This document shows, one piece after another, positions 17,166 through 26,544 of a DNA stretch of 64,000 nucleotides. The position numbers were made by a program, and so were the translations under genes. A model generated the notes under the pieces. It did no database searches. It was not told where the DNA came from and saw nothing but the letters and a program-made list of their open reading frames with translations. The stretch spans positions 1 through 64,000 of the forward strand of contig JAXGIW010000002.1 of the NCBI GenBank assembly GCA_040770625.1, read 5' to 3'. This DNA is from 58-81 sp012729145 (GTDB lineage Bacteria > Synergistota > Synergistia > Synergistales > Thermovirgaceae). Position 1 is the first letter of the stretch. Every line of letters begins with the position of its first letter.

Positions 17166-18356
17166 TCACTGACAGAAGTCCCTGGCCATCAGCGCATATA
17201 TTTGCGTGAAGGGGACCAGGTATGATGTCTCAAGGTATTCGTGGGCCGTGTGAGCGCTGTCAGGACTGCCGGGACCAAAGATGACTGTCGGGATCCCCCC
17301 GTAGCTGGACAAAAGTCCTGCGTCGGTCCATGCAGGGAATGCTTTCTTTTCAGCCCTGTGTCCTGTTGCTTCAAAAATAGTTTTGTCCATCAATAGAACC
17401 AGGGGGTGTTCAAGAGATAATTCCATCGCTTCATGGATATAGCCCCTTTCCATCAGGCTGGAATCCATTACTTTCAGTTTTGCCTGGAATTGCGGATCAT
17501 CTTGCCCTAGCCTTTCGAGAAAGTCATCGTACTCTCTGAGAATGTCCTCGTATTTTTCCCCCGGGATCCAGCGCCGGTCGAACTGCAAAACGCATTCACC
17601 GGCGACGGTACTTGGCTGGAAGCCTCCACTGATCATTCCGTAATTCATGGAAGATCCTCCAATGATCGGGTGCATGCGGCTCTCTATCCTGGGGACGAGT
17701 TCTTCGTCAAGGGCTCTGATAAGTTTTCCCGCCTTGGAGATGGCATTGATACCTTCCTTCTGCTTTCCGCCATGAACAGCCTTCCCCAGGATCCTGCATT
17801 CAAACCATTCCAGGCCCTTCTGGCCAATGCCGATGTTCCAGCCGAAGGGTTCTCCGACAATGGCGGCATCAGCTTTTAGGCCCTTCTTCAACAGGGCGCA
17901 GGTCCCTTCGCTCTTTCCCTCCTCGCCTATTACGCCCGCAAACATTATGTTACCCTTCAACCTGGTGCCAGACCTCCTGATCGCGGCCATGGAGAGCACC
18001 ATACAGGCAAGGGCCCCTTTCATATCCACAACGCCACGGCCTATCAACTTTTCGTTTTCGATCTTCATGCGGAAGGCATCTTCCATATCATAGGGCGGAA
18101 CAGTATCGGTATGGCCCGTAAGAAGAAGTGTTTTGCCTTTCCCGTGTCCTTCGAGCCTAGCTACAACATTGCATCTCCCATCAACCACCTCGTATATTTC
18201 TGATGGGATCCCTTCCTTGACAAAAAAATCGTGGATCAGTTTTGCAACCCCGGTTTCCTGTTCCGGGATGCCAGGATAGCTGGGAGTATTAACCAGATCC
18301 GCGATCAGCGAGATCATTTCCCTTTCGTCCAGTTCTTTCCGAAAATCGTTGATCAT
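17166..18356 (-). CDS. M20-family metallopeptidase (ArgE/DapE-like)
   Basis: 396 residues with the co-catalytic zinc ligands of M20 enzymes: GHTDTVPP near residue 81, GRGVVDMKGALA, GVIGEEGKSEGT (catalytic Glu and bridging ligand), VGEP and the C-terminal SAHTAHEY. These enzymes remove acyl groups from amino acids or cleave small peptides in the cytoplasm. The exact substrate is open. It begins about 210 bases from the divergent PucR regulator and precedes the carrier gene, so the three look like one regulated catabolic unit. Confidence 0.9.
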   Translation of the reverse strand: MINDFRKELDEREMISLIADLVNTPSYPGIPEQETGVAKLIHDFFVKEGIPSEIYEVVDGRCNVVARLEGHGKGKTLLLTGHTDTVPPYDMEDAFRMKIENEKLIGRGVVDMKGALACMVLSMAAIRRSGTRLKGNIMFAGVIGEEGKSEGTCALLKKGLKADAAIVGEPFGWNIGIGQKGLEWFECRILGKAVHGGKQKEGINAISKAGKLIRALDEELVPRIESRMHPIIGGSSMNYGMISGGFQPSTVAGECVLQFDRRWIPGEKYEDILREYDDFLERLGQDDPQFQAKLKVMDSSLMERGYIHEAMELSLEHPLVLLMDKTIFEATGHRAEKKAFPAWTDAGLLSSYGGIPTVIFGPGSPDSAHTAHEYLETSYLVPFTQIYALMARDFCQ

Positions 18357-18477
18357 AACAACAACTCCTTAAAAGATATTGAAAAGATAAGGAAACATTA
18401 TTAAATGAACGGAGGAAGTTTCTTGTAGTGTCGTGGTGTTAGTAAGAAAAAGCAATTAGTTGCAGCAAATAAATTTA

Positions 18478-18506
18478 TCCACCAAGTTTTATACAACAGG
18501 TATAAT
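18478..18506 (+). promoter_or_regulatory. Predicted promoter of the PucR-family regulator
   Basis: A perfect -10 TATAAT lies at 18501-18506, with a weak -35 (TCCACC) 17 bases upstream. The region between the divergent genes is AT-rich compared with its surroundings. The start codon is 59 bases downstream of the -10. Confidence 0.45.
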
Positions 18507-18565
18507 ACGTAACATAAAATGCAAGACGAATCTGAAACGAAACAGGAGAATTCTGGTGATCTGAC

Positions 18566-19801
18566 ATGAAACTTTTTCAGCTTCTTGCCCTTGATATTTT
18601 TGCGAATTCGGAAATAGTGGCCGGGAAAAGAGGGCTCGACAAGGATGTTACCTGGGTCAACATGATGGAGATACTTGACTCTCTAGAGCAATTGCAGCCG
18701 GGGGAACTTCTTATTTCTACCGGTTACGGTCTGACAGAAGGCTCACCACTAGCCGCAGACATTATTGGCAACCTGAATGAAAGAGGGCTCGCCGGGATAG
18801 CTGTCCAGCCCGGGTATTACATTTCCGAGATACCCTCAAGCATGATAAGGCAAGCCGACGAGCTCGGTTTTCCCATCATACGGCTCCAGCCGAAGATAAC
18901 TTTCGGGAAAGTTACCAGAGCTATCCTGGATTTCCTGACCCAGGACAGGATAAGCAGAATGGAGTTGCCAATTTCATTCCCCCTCAGGGTCCTGGACAAT
19001 AGAAGATCAGGAGTTCTGGAAGAGTTTTTTGATGATCTGCTGGACGGGAATTTCCATTCTTACAATGAGGCCCTCACCCGAGCCGGTTCTGTCGGCCTCG
19101 AGATATCCTCCCCCTATAAAGTGGCCGTTGTGGACCCGGATATCGGGGATGCCGGGAACAGGGATGTCTCCCATGATCTGATGATGGAAACCAGGCAACT
19201 TATCATGACACACCCCCTTGCCCCCAAGAACATTCACAGCCGCCTGAAGGGGAACCATATTGTTCTCGTCTACCTGGCTGCAAATACCAAAACCGAGGAA
19301 CAAACGCTATTCCGGAATGTCGCAAGCAACGTTGCCGAAGGGGTGGACCGGGGAGGGTTCTTCGTCGGGGTAGGGAAAACGACCAAAAACTGGCGTGAGT
19401 TCAAGGACAGTTATTCCCAGGCAATAACTGCTCTTGAGATAGGAAAAAGGCTTTTCCCTTCAGGGAAAGTGGCCCATTATGAGGATCTGGGGCTTTATCG
19501 TCTCCTTTGCCAGATAAAGGATCGAAATATCCTCAGGGAATTCATGAATGAGACCGTCATGCCCCTGTTCGAATACGATTCAAGACACAAGGGGGTACTT
19601 TGCGGAACCCTTAAGGTTTTCCTCGAAAGCGGGAATCAGCAGGAAACCGCCGACAAGCTTATCATCCACAGGCAGACATTGGGCTACCGGCTTAGGAAGA
19701 TAGCAGAAATAGTCAGGAAAGACCTGAACTCTCCCAAGGACCGTTTCGACCTTTACGTGGGATTGCTGATAATGGATATTTTCGATCCCGATAACCTTTA
19801 G
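18566..19801 (+). CDS. PucR-family transcriptional regulator
   Basis: 411 residues in the classical layout: an N-terminal PucR ligand domain (about 1-125, with GLTEGSPLAADIIGNLNERGLAGIAVQPG), a central GGDEF-like/CdaR-type domain, and a C-terminal HTH_30 DNA-binding domain with GNQQETADKLIIHRQTLGYR. Family members activate or repress purine, amino-acid or GABA catabolism in response to substrate. It is divergent from the M20 peptidase and carrier genes, which are the obvious candidates for its regulon. Confidence 0.92.
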   Translation: MKLFQLLALDIFANSEIVAGKRGLDKDVTWVNMMEILDSLEQLQPGELLISTGYGLTEGSPLAADIIGNLNERGLAGIAVQPGYYISEIPSSMIRQADELGFPIIRLQPKITFGKVTRAILDFLTQDRISRMELPISFPLRVLDNRRSGVLEEFFDDLLDGNFHSYNEALTRAGSVGLEISSPYKVAVVDPDIGDAGNRDVSHDLMMETRQLIMTHPLAPKNIHSRLKGNHIVLVYLAANTKTEEQTLFRNVASNVAEGVDRGGFFVGVGKTTKNWREFKDSYSQAITALEIGKRLFPSGKVAHYEDLGLYRLLCQIKDRNILREFMNETVMPLFEYDSRHKGVLCGTLKVFLESGNQQETADKLIIHRQTLGYRLRKIAEIVRKDLNSPKDRFDLYVGLLIMDIFDPDNL

Positions 19802-19818
19802 TTTCTTCCAATGGTCCC

Positions 19819-19858
19819 AAAAAACAAGGCACGGGGGCAACCGACCCGGCCGTGCCTT
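19819..19858 (-). terminator. Rho-independent terminator for the DUF6448 gene
   Basis: AAGGCACGG (19826-19834) pairs with CCGTGCCTT (19850-19858). Read on the minus strand the stem is followed by a run of six T (A at 19819-19824). It ends 18 bases beyond the DUF6448 stop and could also help stop the facing pucR transcript. Confidence 0.75.
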
Positions 19859-19876
19859 GACCTGGCAGGGTTTAAC

Positions 19877-20464
19877 TCAGTCATGATGACCCCCGTGATG
19901 GCCGCCGCCCATGGTCAGGGCGTGGATACTCTCGACGTAGTGGACGAAAGAGATATACGCCTCCACGTACTCCCTCCCCTTTGCAGGTGAATCTTCGGCA
20001 GTAACCTTTTTTTCAAGGGCCTGATGAAACCTTTCCTCAACAGCCTTTCGTACATGGTTCGAGATCCTTTCGGCCAGTTCAGAGACATCGCCGGTCTCCA
20101 GGGCTGTGTCTGCCTTTCCGACAACCGGGGGGACGGTGCTCCCGGGCTTTAGTCCTTCATAGGGGGCGCCCTCACCGGCCCGATGGATCCTTACAAGGGT
20201 TTCAAAGAAGGACATGTCGGCGAGTTCCCCGGCATCGGGTCCGAGGGAGCGGACCTTCAGTGCAAGTTCAAAGGCCTTTTGTACCTCATGCTCGTCCTCT
20301 TCCCTGATCCATTTAAGGACCGGTGCAACGTCCCCTTTCTCCAGGGCCTGTCTGGCTGTCTTTATCACGGGGCCCTCCAGGGTATCGCAATGTGCTGCAG
20401 CCTTTGTTGCAGCCAAAAAGGTAAACATTGCCGCTGCCGATAGAAGGGTCAATCCGTAAGTCAT
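19877..20464 (-). CDS. DUF6448-family exported protein with His-rich tail
   Basis: A signal peptide (hydrophobic stretch ending in AAA) precedes AHCDTLEGPVIKTARQAL, the opening motif of DUF6448 proteins. The rest is predominantly helical and charged. It ends in GGGHHGGHHD, a possible metal-binding tail, and the His/Cys just after the cleavage site could also contribute. The family has no known function; a periplasmic location is inferred. AAGGAG precedes two ATGs; the second (20464) has the better spacing, the first would be at 20470. It has its own terminator. Confidence 0.8.
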   Translation of the reverse strand: MTYGLTLLSAAAMFTFLAATKAAAHCDTLEGPVIKTARQALEKGDVAPVLKWIREEDEHEVQKAFELALKVRSLGPDAGELADMSFFETLVRIHRAGEGAPYEGLKPGSTVPPVVGKADTALETGDVSELAERISNHVRKAVEERFHQALEKKVTAEDSPAKGREYVEAYISFVHYVESIHALTMGGGHHGGHHD

Positions 20465-20664
20465 GACCATCAGCTCCTTCTCTCAGTGTCAGGATGAAAG
20501 GCCCATTACAGGGCAGATTCTTGAAATCCCGGATGACAGGCCAAGTATATCTTTCTCCGTCGGTTTGCTCAATTGGAGCCTTCCTGTGAAATGCCTTATC
20601 ATAGTAAGTAACAAGGCGTAATACTTTGCAGAAACTTATTTTCCTGAGAAAAGGGGGAAATGGA

Positions 20665-21120
20665 ATGCGAAGAAGGGACAGAGAGATCACCGACATTTCC
20701 GTCATGGAGTCTATCATCAGAGATTCCTCGGTATGCAGGATGGGACTGTGTGACGGAGACAGGCCCTACGTGGTTCCCATGAACTTCGGTTATCGAGACG
20801 GAAAGGTATACATGCATTCGGCACTGGAAGGTAAAAAACTGGACATCATCAGGAAAAATCCCGATGTCTGCCTGGAGTTCGAAACGGATCTGGAAATAGT
20901 CCGGGCGGAAGAGGCATGCAGCTTTTCAATGAAGTACAGGAGCGTCATCGCCAGGGGCAGGGCATCCATCCAGGAGGAATCGGCTGATAAGGCCTACGGA
21001 CTGAACGTTATCATGGAGCACTATACTGGAAAGGAGTTCGAATTCCCTGTTCAGGCCCTTCAAAAGATCGTGGTCATAACTGTTGACATCGAGGAAATGA
21101 CCGGAAAACAGCATTTATAA
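20665..21120 (+). CDS. Pyridoxamine 5'-phosphate oxidase-like flavin protein (NimA type)
   Basis: 151 residues of the split-barrel FMN-binding fold. MRRRDREITD, CRMGLCDGDRPYVVPMNFGY and IYMHSALEGKKLDII-like segments are typical of the NimA/5-nitroimidazole reductase group of PNPOx-like proteins. Such proteins reduce small electrophiles using FMN or F420; the natural substrate is unknown. AAGGGGG lies seven bases before the chosen ATG; upstream in-frame starts lack a ribosome site. Confidence 0.85.
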   Translation: MRRRDREITDISVMESIIRDSSVCRMGLCDGDRPYVVPMNFGYRDGKVYMHSALEGKKLDIIRKNPDVCLEFETDLEIVRAEEACSFSMKYRSVIARGRASIQEESADKAYGLNVIMEHYTGKEFEFPVQALQKIVVITVDIEEMTGKQHL

Positions 21121-21230
21121 GGAGAACGGGAGAGTCTGGAGAGTGCCGGGAACGGACGAAGCGCAAGGGGAAAAGACGGATCTATGATGTTGAAGGCAAA
21201 ATTAATCGATTTTTTTCATCATCTCTTTTC

Positions 21231-21259
21231 TTGTGCAAAGTAATGAGGGAATGTAGAAT
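21231..21259 (+). promoter_or_regulatory. Predicted promoter of the sensor-kinase cassette
   Basis: TTGTGC at 21231-21236 and TAGAAT at 21254-21259 are spaced by exactly 17 bases, 39 bases before the first start codon of the kinase gene. The -35 is half-consensus, so a modest promoter. Confidence 0.4.
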
Positions 21260-21297
21260 ATCCGGAAGCCTCAAATCTTCTCAAACAGGATCGGGAG

Positions 21298-23000
21298 ATG
21301 GTCAGTTTGCCGTCAGGAAATAGCCGTCATCGAAATGACCCGACAAGAAAAAGGAAGATTTTCTTGAGTTTCAGAAAGATCATGCCGGCGGGGTTTATGG
21401 TTTTAGTGGCCATTGTTCTGGTCCTTGTTTTTTCTTCCCTTCCCGTCTTGCCCTCCTTTGCCGGGACGACCGTCAAAGTCGGTATTTACGAGAACAAGCC
21501 CAAGGTCTTTACCGATGATCCCGGCAGACCCGCCGGGATCTTTGTGGATATTATCGAAGCAGTCGCGGCTTCGGAGGGCTGGCAGATAGAGTATGTGCGT
21601 GGTACCTGGAGCGAGGGGCTCGACCGTCTCGCCGCAGGTGAGATCGACCTTATGCCCGATGTGGCTTATACCGCGGAGAGGGAGAAGAGGTTCTCGTTCC
21701 ATTCAGAGCCAGTCCTGTCGGACTGGTTCCAGGTGTATGCCATAAAAGGGAGTGGAATAACCTCTATCCTGGATCTTGACGGCAAGAGGGTGTCAGTTCT
21801 GGAGCGGTCGATACAGGAGGAGGCTTTTGGCAGGCTTGTCGAAGGGTTCGACCTGGATGTCGATACGGTACCGTTCCCGATTACGCCTCGGCCTTTCTGT
21901 CTGTTCGGGAGGGCAAGGTCGATGCGGTCATCACCAACCGCTTCTACGGTGTCATGCACCTTGGCAATTCCGGTCTCGAGGACACGGCTGTAATCTTCAA
22001 CCCGACTCGGCTATTCTTTGCTGCATCAAAAGGGGTATCCCCATCGTTCCTTGCTACACTGGATGATCGCCTGGCAGAGATGAAGCGCGAACCCGGTTCG
22101 GCCTATTTTCAATCGCTGAAGAGATGGACATCCGAGACCTACCAGAGACAGTTCCCGGTCTGGATGAAGGTCTTTGCAGCGGCGTTGGCGGCTGTGGCAG
22201 TAATAGGTGTTGCCGGGACGCTGGTTTTCAGACACCAGGTCCGGGTCTGCTCCCTGGAGCTTGTAAGAAGCATGGAGGCCAGGGTTGCCGCCGAGACGGC
22301 GGACCATATGAAGTCGGCCTTTCTTGCTACCATGTCACATGAGCTCAGGACCCCCCTTAACTCGATCATAGGTTTCACCGGGATCCTCATTCAGGGCCTT
22401 GCGGGTCCTCTCAACGCGGAACAGAAAAAGCAGTTGACAATGGTTCAGGGAAGCGCCAGGCACCTACTGGCGCTCATAAACGATGTGCTGGATGTTTCAA
22501 AGATCGAGGCTGGGAGGCTTGTGCTGGAGAAGGAGCTCTTCTCGCCGGTGGATTCGGCTGGCGAGGTGATAGAGAGGGTCAGACCTCTCGCAGAGAAGAA
22601 GGGCATCTTCCTGCGTCACGAAGCAGCGCGGGAGAGGCACGAGATCCTGGGTGACAGAAGACGTTTCGACCAGATACTGCTCAATCTTCTGAACAATGCC
22701 GTAAAATTCACCGCCAGCGGCGGAGTTACAGTCAAAAGCAGCGTTGACGACAGAGGGTTTTTGTTTTCCGTGGCCGGTACGGGGATCGGCATAGAGGCAA
22801 AGGACCTGGAACAGATCTTTGAACCCTTCAAACAGCTGGATACGGGAAAGACAAGGCAATACGAGGGAACAGGTCTCGGGTTGTCCATCAGCAGAAAACT
22901 GGCGGAGGCGATGGGGGGATCCCTGGGCGCCGAAAGCCGGCCGGGAGAGGGGAGCATTTTCACGCTCCGCCTCCCTTTGAAGAGGAGTGAGGAAGAATGA
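21298..23000 (+). pseudogene. Frameshifted sensor histidine kinase with periplasmic SBP_bac_3 domain
   Basis: The gene is split by a one-base deletion near 21876-21879. The first frame (to 21993) encodes a signal/anchor, then a type 3 solute-binding domain (TVKVGIYENKPKVF, GIFVDIIEAVA). The second frame resumes with the rest of that domain, a membrane span, the H-box MSHELRTPLNSI, an N-box with NNAVKF, and a G2-type GTGLGLSIS. Joined, it would be about 567 residues. The G1 box reads VAGTGIGI where an Asp normally precedes TG, so ATP binding may be impaired too. A TTG at 21364 with AAGGAAG before it is an alternative start. It could be true decay or a base-call error. Confidence 0.8.
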
Positions 23001-23377
23001 CCCGGGTCCTTATCATCGAGGACAACCACCAGAATCTTTACCTAATGAAGTTCCTGCTGGAAAGATCCGATATGGAAGTCATATCGGCCACCGACGGCTA
23101 TGAGGGGATCAGGAAGGCCCTTCTGGAGAGGCCCGACTTGATCCTGCTGGACATCCAGCTCCCCCTGCTCGATGGTTACGGTGTCGCCAGGGAACTAACG
23201 AAGCATGAAGAGCTCGCGTTGGTACCCATAATCGCCGTCACTTCTTACGCCATGCCCGATGACAGGGAAAAATGCCTCGCCGCGGGAGCGACGGGTTATA
23301 TTGAGAAACCTATCGACCCTGAACGGTTCGTCAGCCAGATAATGAGCTTCCTGCCCGAAGGGAAGGTGCCGTCATGA
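22997..23377 (+). CDS. Single-domain response regulator (CheY/DivK-like)
   Basis: 126 residues, receiver domain only. Acidic residues in IIEDN, the phosphorylatable Asp in LLDIQLP, Thr in AVTSYA and Lys in IEKPID are all present. With no output domain it would act by protein contact or phosphotransfer. The start overlaps the kinase stop in ATGA and its end overlaps the HD-GYP gene by four bases, so the three form one translationally coupled cassette. It is intact although the kinase gene is not. Confidence 0.92.
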   Translation: MTRVLIIEDNHQNLYLMKFLLERSDMEVISATDGYEGIRKALLERPDLILLDIQLPLLDGYGVARELTKHEELALVPIIAVTSYAMPDDREKCLAAGATGYIEKPIDPERFVSQIMSFLPEGKVPS

Positions 23378-25374
23378 AGGTCCTTGTAGTTGATGACCGT
23401 GAAGACAACCTCTATCTGCTGGAAAGTCTTCTGGGCGGGAACGGTTTTGAAACAGATACGGCAAGGGAGGGACAAGAGGCCCTGGAAAAGGCGAGGAGAA
23501 CCCCACCGGGACTAGTGATCAGCGACATCCTCATGCCCGGCATGGACGGGTTTGCGCTCTGCAGGGAGTGGAAAAAGGACCCGATCCTGGAAAAGATACC
23601 TTTTGTCTTCTATACCTCCACCTACACCGACCCCCGGGACGAGCAGCTTGCCCTGGACATGGGAGCTGACCGTTTCATACTTAAACCCGCAGAACCCGTG
23701 GATTTCATGAAGGTCATCAGAGATGTTCTGGCCCAATACGAGCACAATAACGGGATCCCTGCAAAAAAACCTATTGAGCCCGAGACAGTGGTATTGAAAG
23801 AGTACAACGAGGCACTGGTAAGAAAACTGGAGGATAAACTTGCCGACATAGAGTTACTGAATCAATCCCTGGATGAAAAAGACAAGAGACTCCTGCATAT
23901 CAACCGGGTCCTCAGGGGGATCCGCGCGGTCAACCAGCTGATCGTCAAGGAGAGGGATAGAGACACCCTCACTCCGGAAGCATGCAGGAGGATAGTCGAA
24001 GGGAGCGGTTACGACGGGGCATGGATCATGCTGACCGGTCCCGGAAATGAACGGCTCAAATTTTCACAGGCAGGTTTCGAAGAAGAATCTTTCGAAAGTA
24101 GGACAGATCTGTTTTGTAAAGACGATCTTCCCCCCTGCTGTCGGAAATCCCTTGATGCGAAGGGACTGATCATCTCTCCGGCAGGATCGGACATTCACGA
24201 GGGCTGCCCCATGATATCCTTGTGTGGAATGGCCACATCCATGACGGCCCCCCTGACGCAAGAAGGTAAACTGTACGGGTTTCTCCTGGTTCTGCTCCCC
24301 CGGGATATAACAGCTGATGAAGAGGAAGTATCCCTCCTGAGTGAAATGGCCGGTGACCTGGCCTACAGTCTTGACAACATCTCAATGGCTGAAGCCAGGC
24401 AGAGATCGGACGCTACCCTGCGGGCGACCTTCGATTCGGCCATCGACGGCATAATTCTTTACGATCCTGACGCCGACAGGCTTGTCCGCTTCAACAGGGC
24501 GATCAGCAAGATGCTTGGTTACTCTCCCGAGGAGATGGAAGGCCTGAAAATGGAGAACATGCACCCTGCGGAAGACCTTCCCGGAATAATGGAAGACCTT
24601 AAAAACCAGATAAGCGGAGTAACGCCCCTTGCCGTTAATATTCCTATGAAGAGAAAGGATGGATCGATCTTTTATGCCGATGTAAACTCAAGTCCACTGG
24701 TCATTGACGGCAGGCTCCATGTCCTGGGGATCTTCAGGGATGTTTCCGGCATAAGGGATCTGAAGAAAAAAGAGAGGGACGCCATAGAGAGGCTGCGGAG
24801 AGCTCTTGCGACGACCATCCACGTTCTCTCCCAGATACTGGAGAGAAGGGACCCTTATACCGCGGGTCACCAGAGAAGAGTGGCCGCCCTTGCAGGGGAG
24901 ATAGCCCGGGAAATGGGTTTTGACCAGGAGCGAATTGACGGAATCATCATGACCGGGCAGGTCCATGACATTGGCAAGATCTCCGTTCCTGCGGAGATAC
25001 TGAGCAAGCCGGGCAAGATCTCTGAGATGGAACTTCGAATGATAAGAGAACACCCTATTCACGGGAGAGACATCCTGAAAGATGTCGACTCTCCCCTTCC
25101 TCTGTCTGATATCGTGTATCAGCACCACGAACGTCTTGACGGGTCCGGATATCCCAGGGGGATCAAGGGGGAGGAGATCCTCCTTGAAGCCCGCATTATC
25201 GCCGTAGCGGATGTGGTGGAGGCAATGGCAAGCCACAGGCCCTACAGGCCCTCCCACGGGATCGACGTTGCTCTTGATGAGATAGAAAGGAACCGGGGGG
25301 TCCTTTATGACGAAAAGGTAGTCGATGCTTGCGTTGAACTGTTCCGGCACAAGGGGTATGTTCTTCCTGACTGA
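23374..25374 (+). CDS. Receiver-GAF-PAS-HD-GYP response regulator (cyclic-di-GMP phosphodiesterase)
   Basis: 666 residues: receiver domain (1-120, VISDILMPGMDG with the phospho-Asp), a coiled linker, a GAF-like sensor domain with several Cys (about 190-340), a PAS domain (about 350-465, ending GIFRDVSGIRDLKKK), and an HD-GYP domain (about 480-660) with TGQVHDIGKI and HHERLDGSGYPRG. HD-GYP proteins hydrolyse cyclic-di-GMP, so the cassette probably lowers this messenger in response to the kinase or to the GAF/PAS ligands. No diguanylate cyclase (GGDEF) gene lies in the window. Confidence 0.92.
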   Translation: MKVLVVDDREDNLYLLESLLGGNGFETDTAREGQEALEKARRTPPGLVISDILMPGMDGFALCREWKKDPILEKIPFVFYTSTYTDPRDEQLALDMGADRFILKPAEPVDFMKVIRDVLAQYEHNNGIPAKKPIEPETVVLKEYNEALVRKLEDKLADIELLNQSLDEKDKRLLHINRVLRGIRAVNQLIVKERDRDTLTPEACRRIVEGSGYDGAWIMLTGPGNERLKFSQAGFEEESFESRTDLFCKDDLPPCCRKSLDAKGLIISPAGSDIHEGCPMISLCGMATSMTAPLTQEGKLYGFLLVLLPRDITADEEEVSLLSEMAGDLAYSLDNISMAEARQRSDATLRATFDSAIDGIILYDPDADRLVRFNRAISKMLGYSPEEMEGLKMENMHPAEDLPGIMEDLKNQISGVTPLAVNIPMKRKDGSIFYADVNSSPLVIDGRLHVLGIFRDVSGIRDLKKKERDAIERLRRALATTIHVLSQILERRDPYTAGHQRRVAALAGEIAREMGFDQERIDGIIMTGQVHDIGKISVPAEILSKPGKISEMELRMIREHPIHGRDILKDVDSPLPLSDIVYQHHERLDGSGYPRGIKGEEILLEARIIAVADVVEAMASHRPYRPSHGIDVALDEIERNRGVLYDEKVVDACVELFRHKGYVLPD

Positions 25375-25668
25375 TCTGCCTCGAGGAAGAGACAGGAAAG
25401 CTTTCCTTGTGTTAAAAGAAGGTGGAAGGTCCCCTCATCTCTGGTTATCAGGGTTTTTGCTGTGAGAGGCGCAGATCAGCGACATGTAAGTTCAGGGGGC
25501 AAGTTTCCGGATCTAATTTAATCAGAAATCCACGGCTTCGGGATATACTGTCTCCCAGGACAGGAAGCGACATCGATTTCGAGGCCGGAAAGAATCTCCT
25601 TCCTGAACTGGAAGAGCTGGACAAACGTCTGGAAGGGGTCCAGGGGGCTTTAGTGAAAGGAGTCTTGT
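25375..25668. other. Gap before otsB without a supported gene
   Basis: An open frame of 88 codons crosses this gap and runs into otsB, but it has no ribosome site or family match, so I leave it uncalled. A TATACT at 25544-25549 could be a -10 element, without a good -35. AAAGGAG before the otsB ATG is the only firm signal. Confidence 0.4.
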
Positions 25669-26514
25669 ATGAGCATAAACAGGTTTAAAGGTTCCAGAAA
25701 AAGACTAAAAGATATTCCTCATGCCCTCTCCTGTCTTGAGGAGATAGAGTCGGCTGTTCAGGGGAAGACCCTTTTCACTGCCCTGGATTTTGACGGCACA
25801 CTCGCTCCGCTTAATAACGACCCCGAAGCCGTCGAGATCTCAGCCGAGATGAAAAAAAGGGTGAAGAATCTTGCCCTCAGATGCCATGTCGCCATTATGA
25901 CCGGAAGGGACCTTGACGACATCAGAGAAAGGGTCGGCCTTGAAGAGCTTTTCTACTCCGGGAGCCACGGTTTCGAGATAGCCGGTCCCCGGGAAAGCGG
26001 TCTTTTCTTTGAAGCAGGGAAAGAGTTCCTCCCCGTGTTGAATAAGGCAGAGGAACTTCTGCCCGGTATCATCGGAGATATACCCGGAGTATTGATCCAG
26101 AGGAAGAGGTTCTCGATATCCATCCATTACAGGATGGTCGAAAGGGAACGTATCAGGGAGCTTATTGAAAAAGCCGGACGTGCCGTGAAAAGTATCGGAG
26201 GACTCGTGGCAAGAAATGACAAGAAGGCGTTAGAAATTCTCCCTGGCATGACCTGGAACAAGGGAAGCGCTCTTCTCTGGATCCTTGAGGCTGCAGGCAT
26301 GACGGATCAAGACTCGTTCGCAATATCCATGGGTGACGATGTAACTGACGAGGACATGCACAAGGCAGTCAAGGGACGTGGTGCCGGGATAATAGTCACG
26401 GGGACCGAACCCCACCTTTCAAGCTTTGCGGACTACAGGCTCGGAAGCATAGCCGAGGCCGGAAGGTTCATCGAGATCCTCGAAAGGATAGCCGGCAATA
26501 TCTCTCAGAACTGA
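25669..26514 (+). CDS. otsB: Trehalose-6-phosphate phosphatase
   Basis: 281 residues of the HAD superfamily. Motif I is ALDFDGTLAPL (nucleophile and acid Asp pair), motif II lies in VAIMTGRDLDDI, a conserved Lys follows in the cap, and motif IV is SMGDDVTDEDM. GSHGFEI is the trehalose-phosphatase signature. It dephosphorylates trehalose-6-phosphate to trehalose, a stress solute. No otsA synthase is adjacent, so the synthase must be encoded elsewhere or the substrate differs. Confidence 0.9.
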   Translation: MSINRFKGSRKRLKDIPHALSCLEEIESAVQGKTLFTALDFDGTLAPLNNDPEAVEISAEMKKRVKNLALRCHVAIMTGRDLDDIRERVGLEELFYSGSHGFEIAGPRESGLFFEAGKEFLPVLNKAEELLPGIIGDIPGVLIQRKRFSISIHYRMVERERIRELIEKAGRAVKSIGGLVARNDKKALEILPGMTWNKGSALLWILEAAGMTDQDSFAISMGDDVTDEDMHKAVKGRGAGIIVTGTEPHLSSFADYRLGSIAEAGRFIEILERIAGNISQN

Positions 26515-26544
26515 AATCGTTATCTAAAGGAAACTGCTGTTCTG

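Noticed and set aside
25422..25688. 88-codon frame running into otsB
   Set aside because: No ribosome site, no family, and it overlaps the otsB start; the frame is probably accidental.
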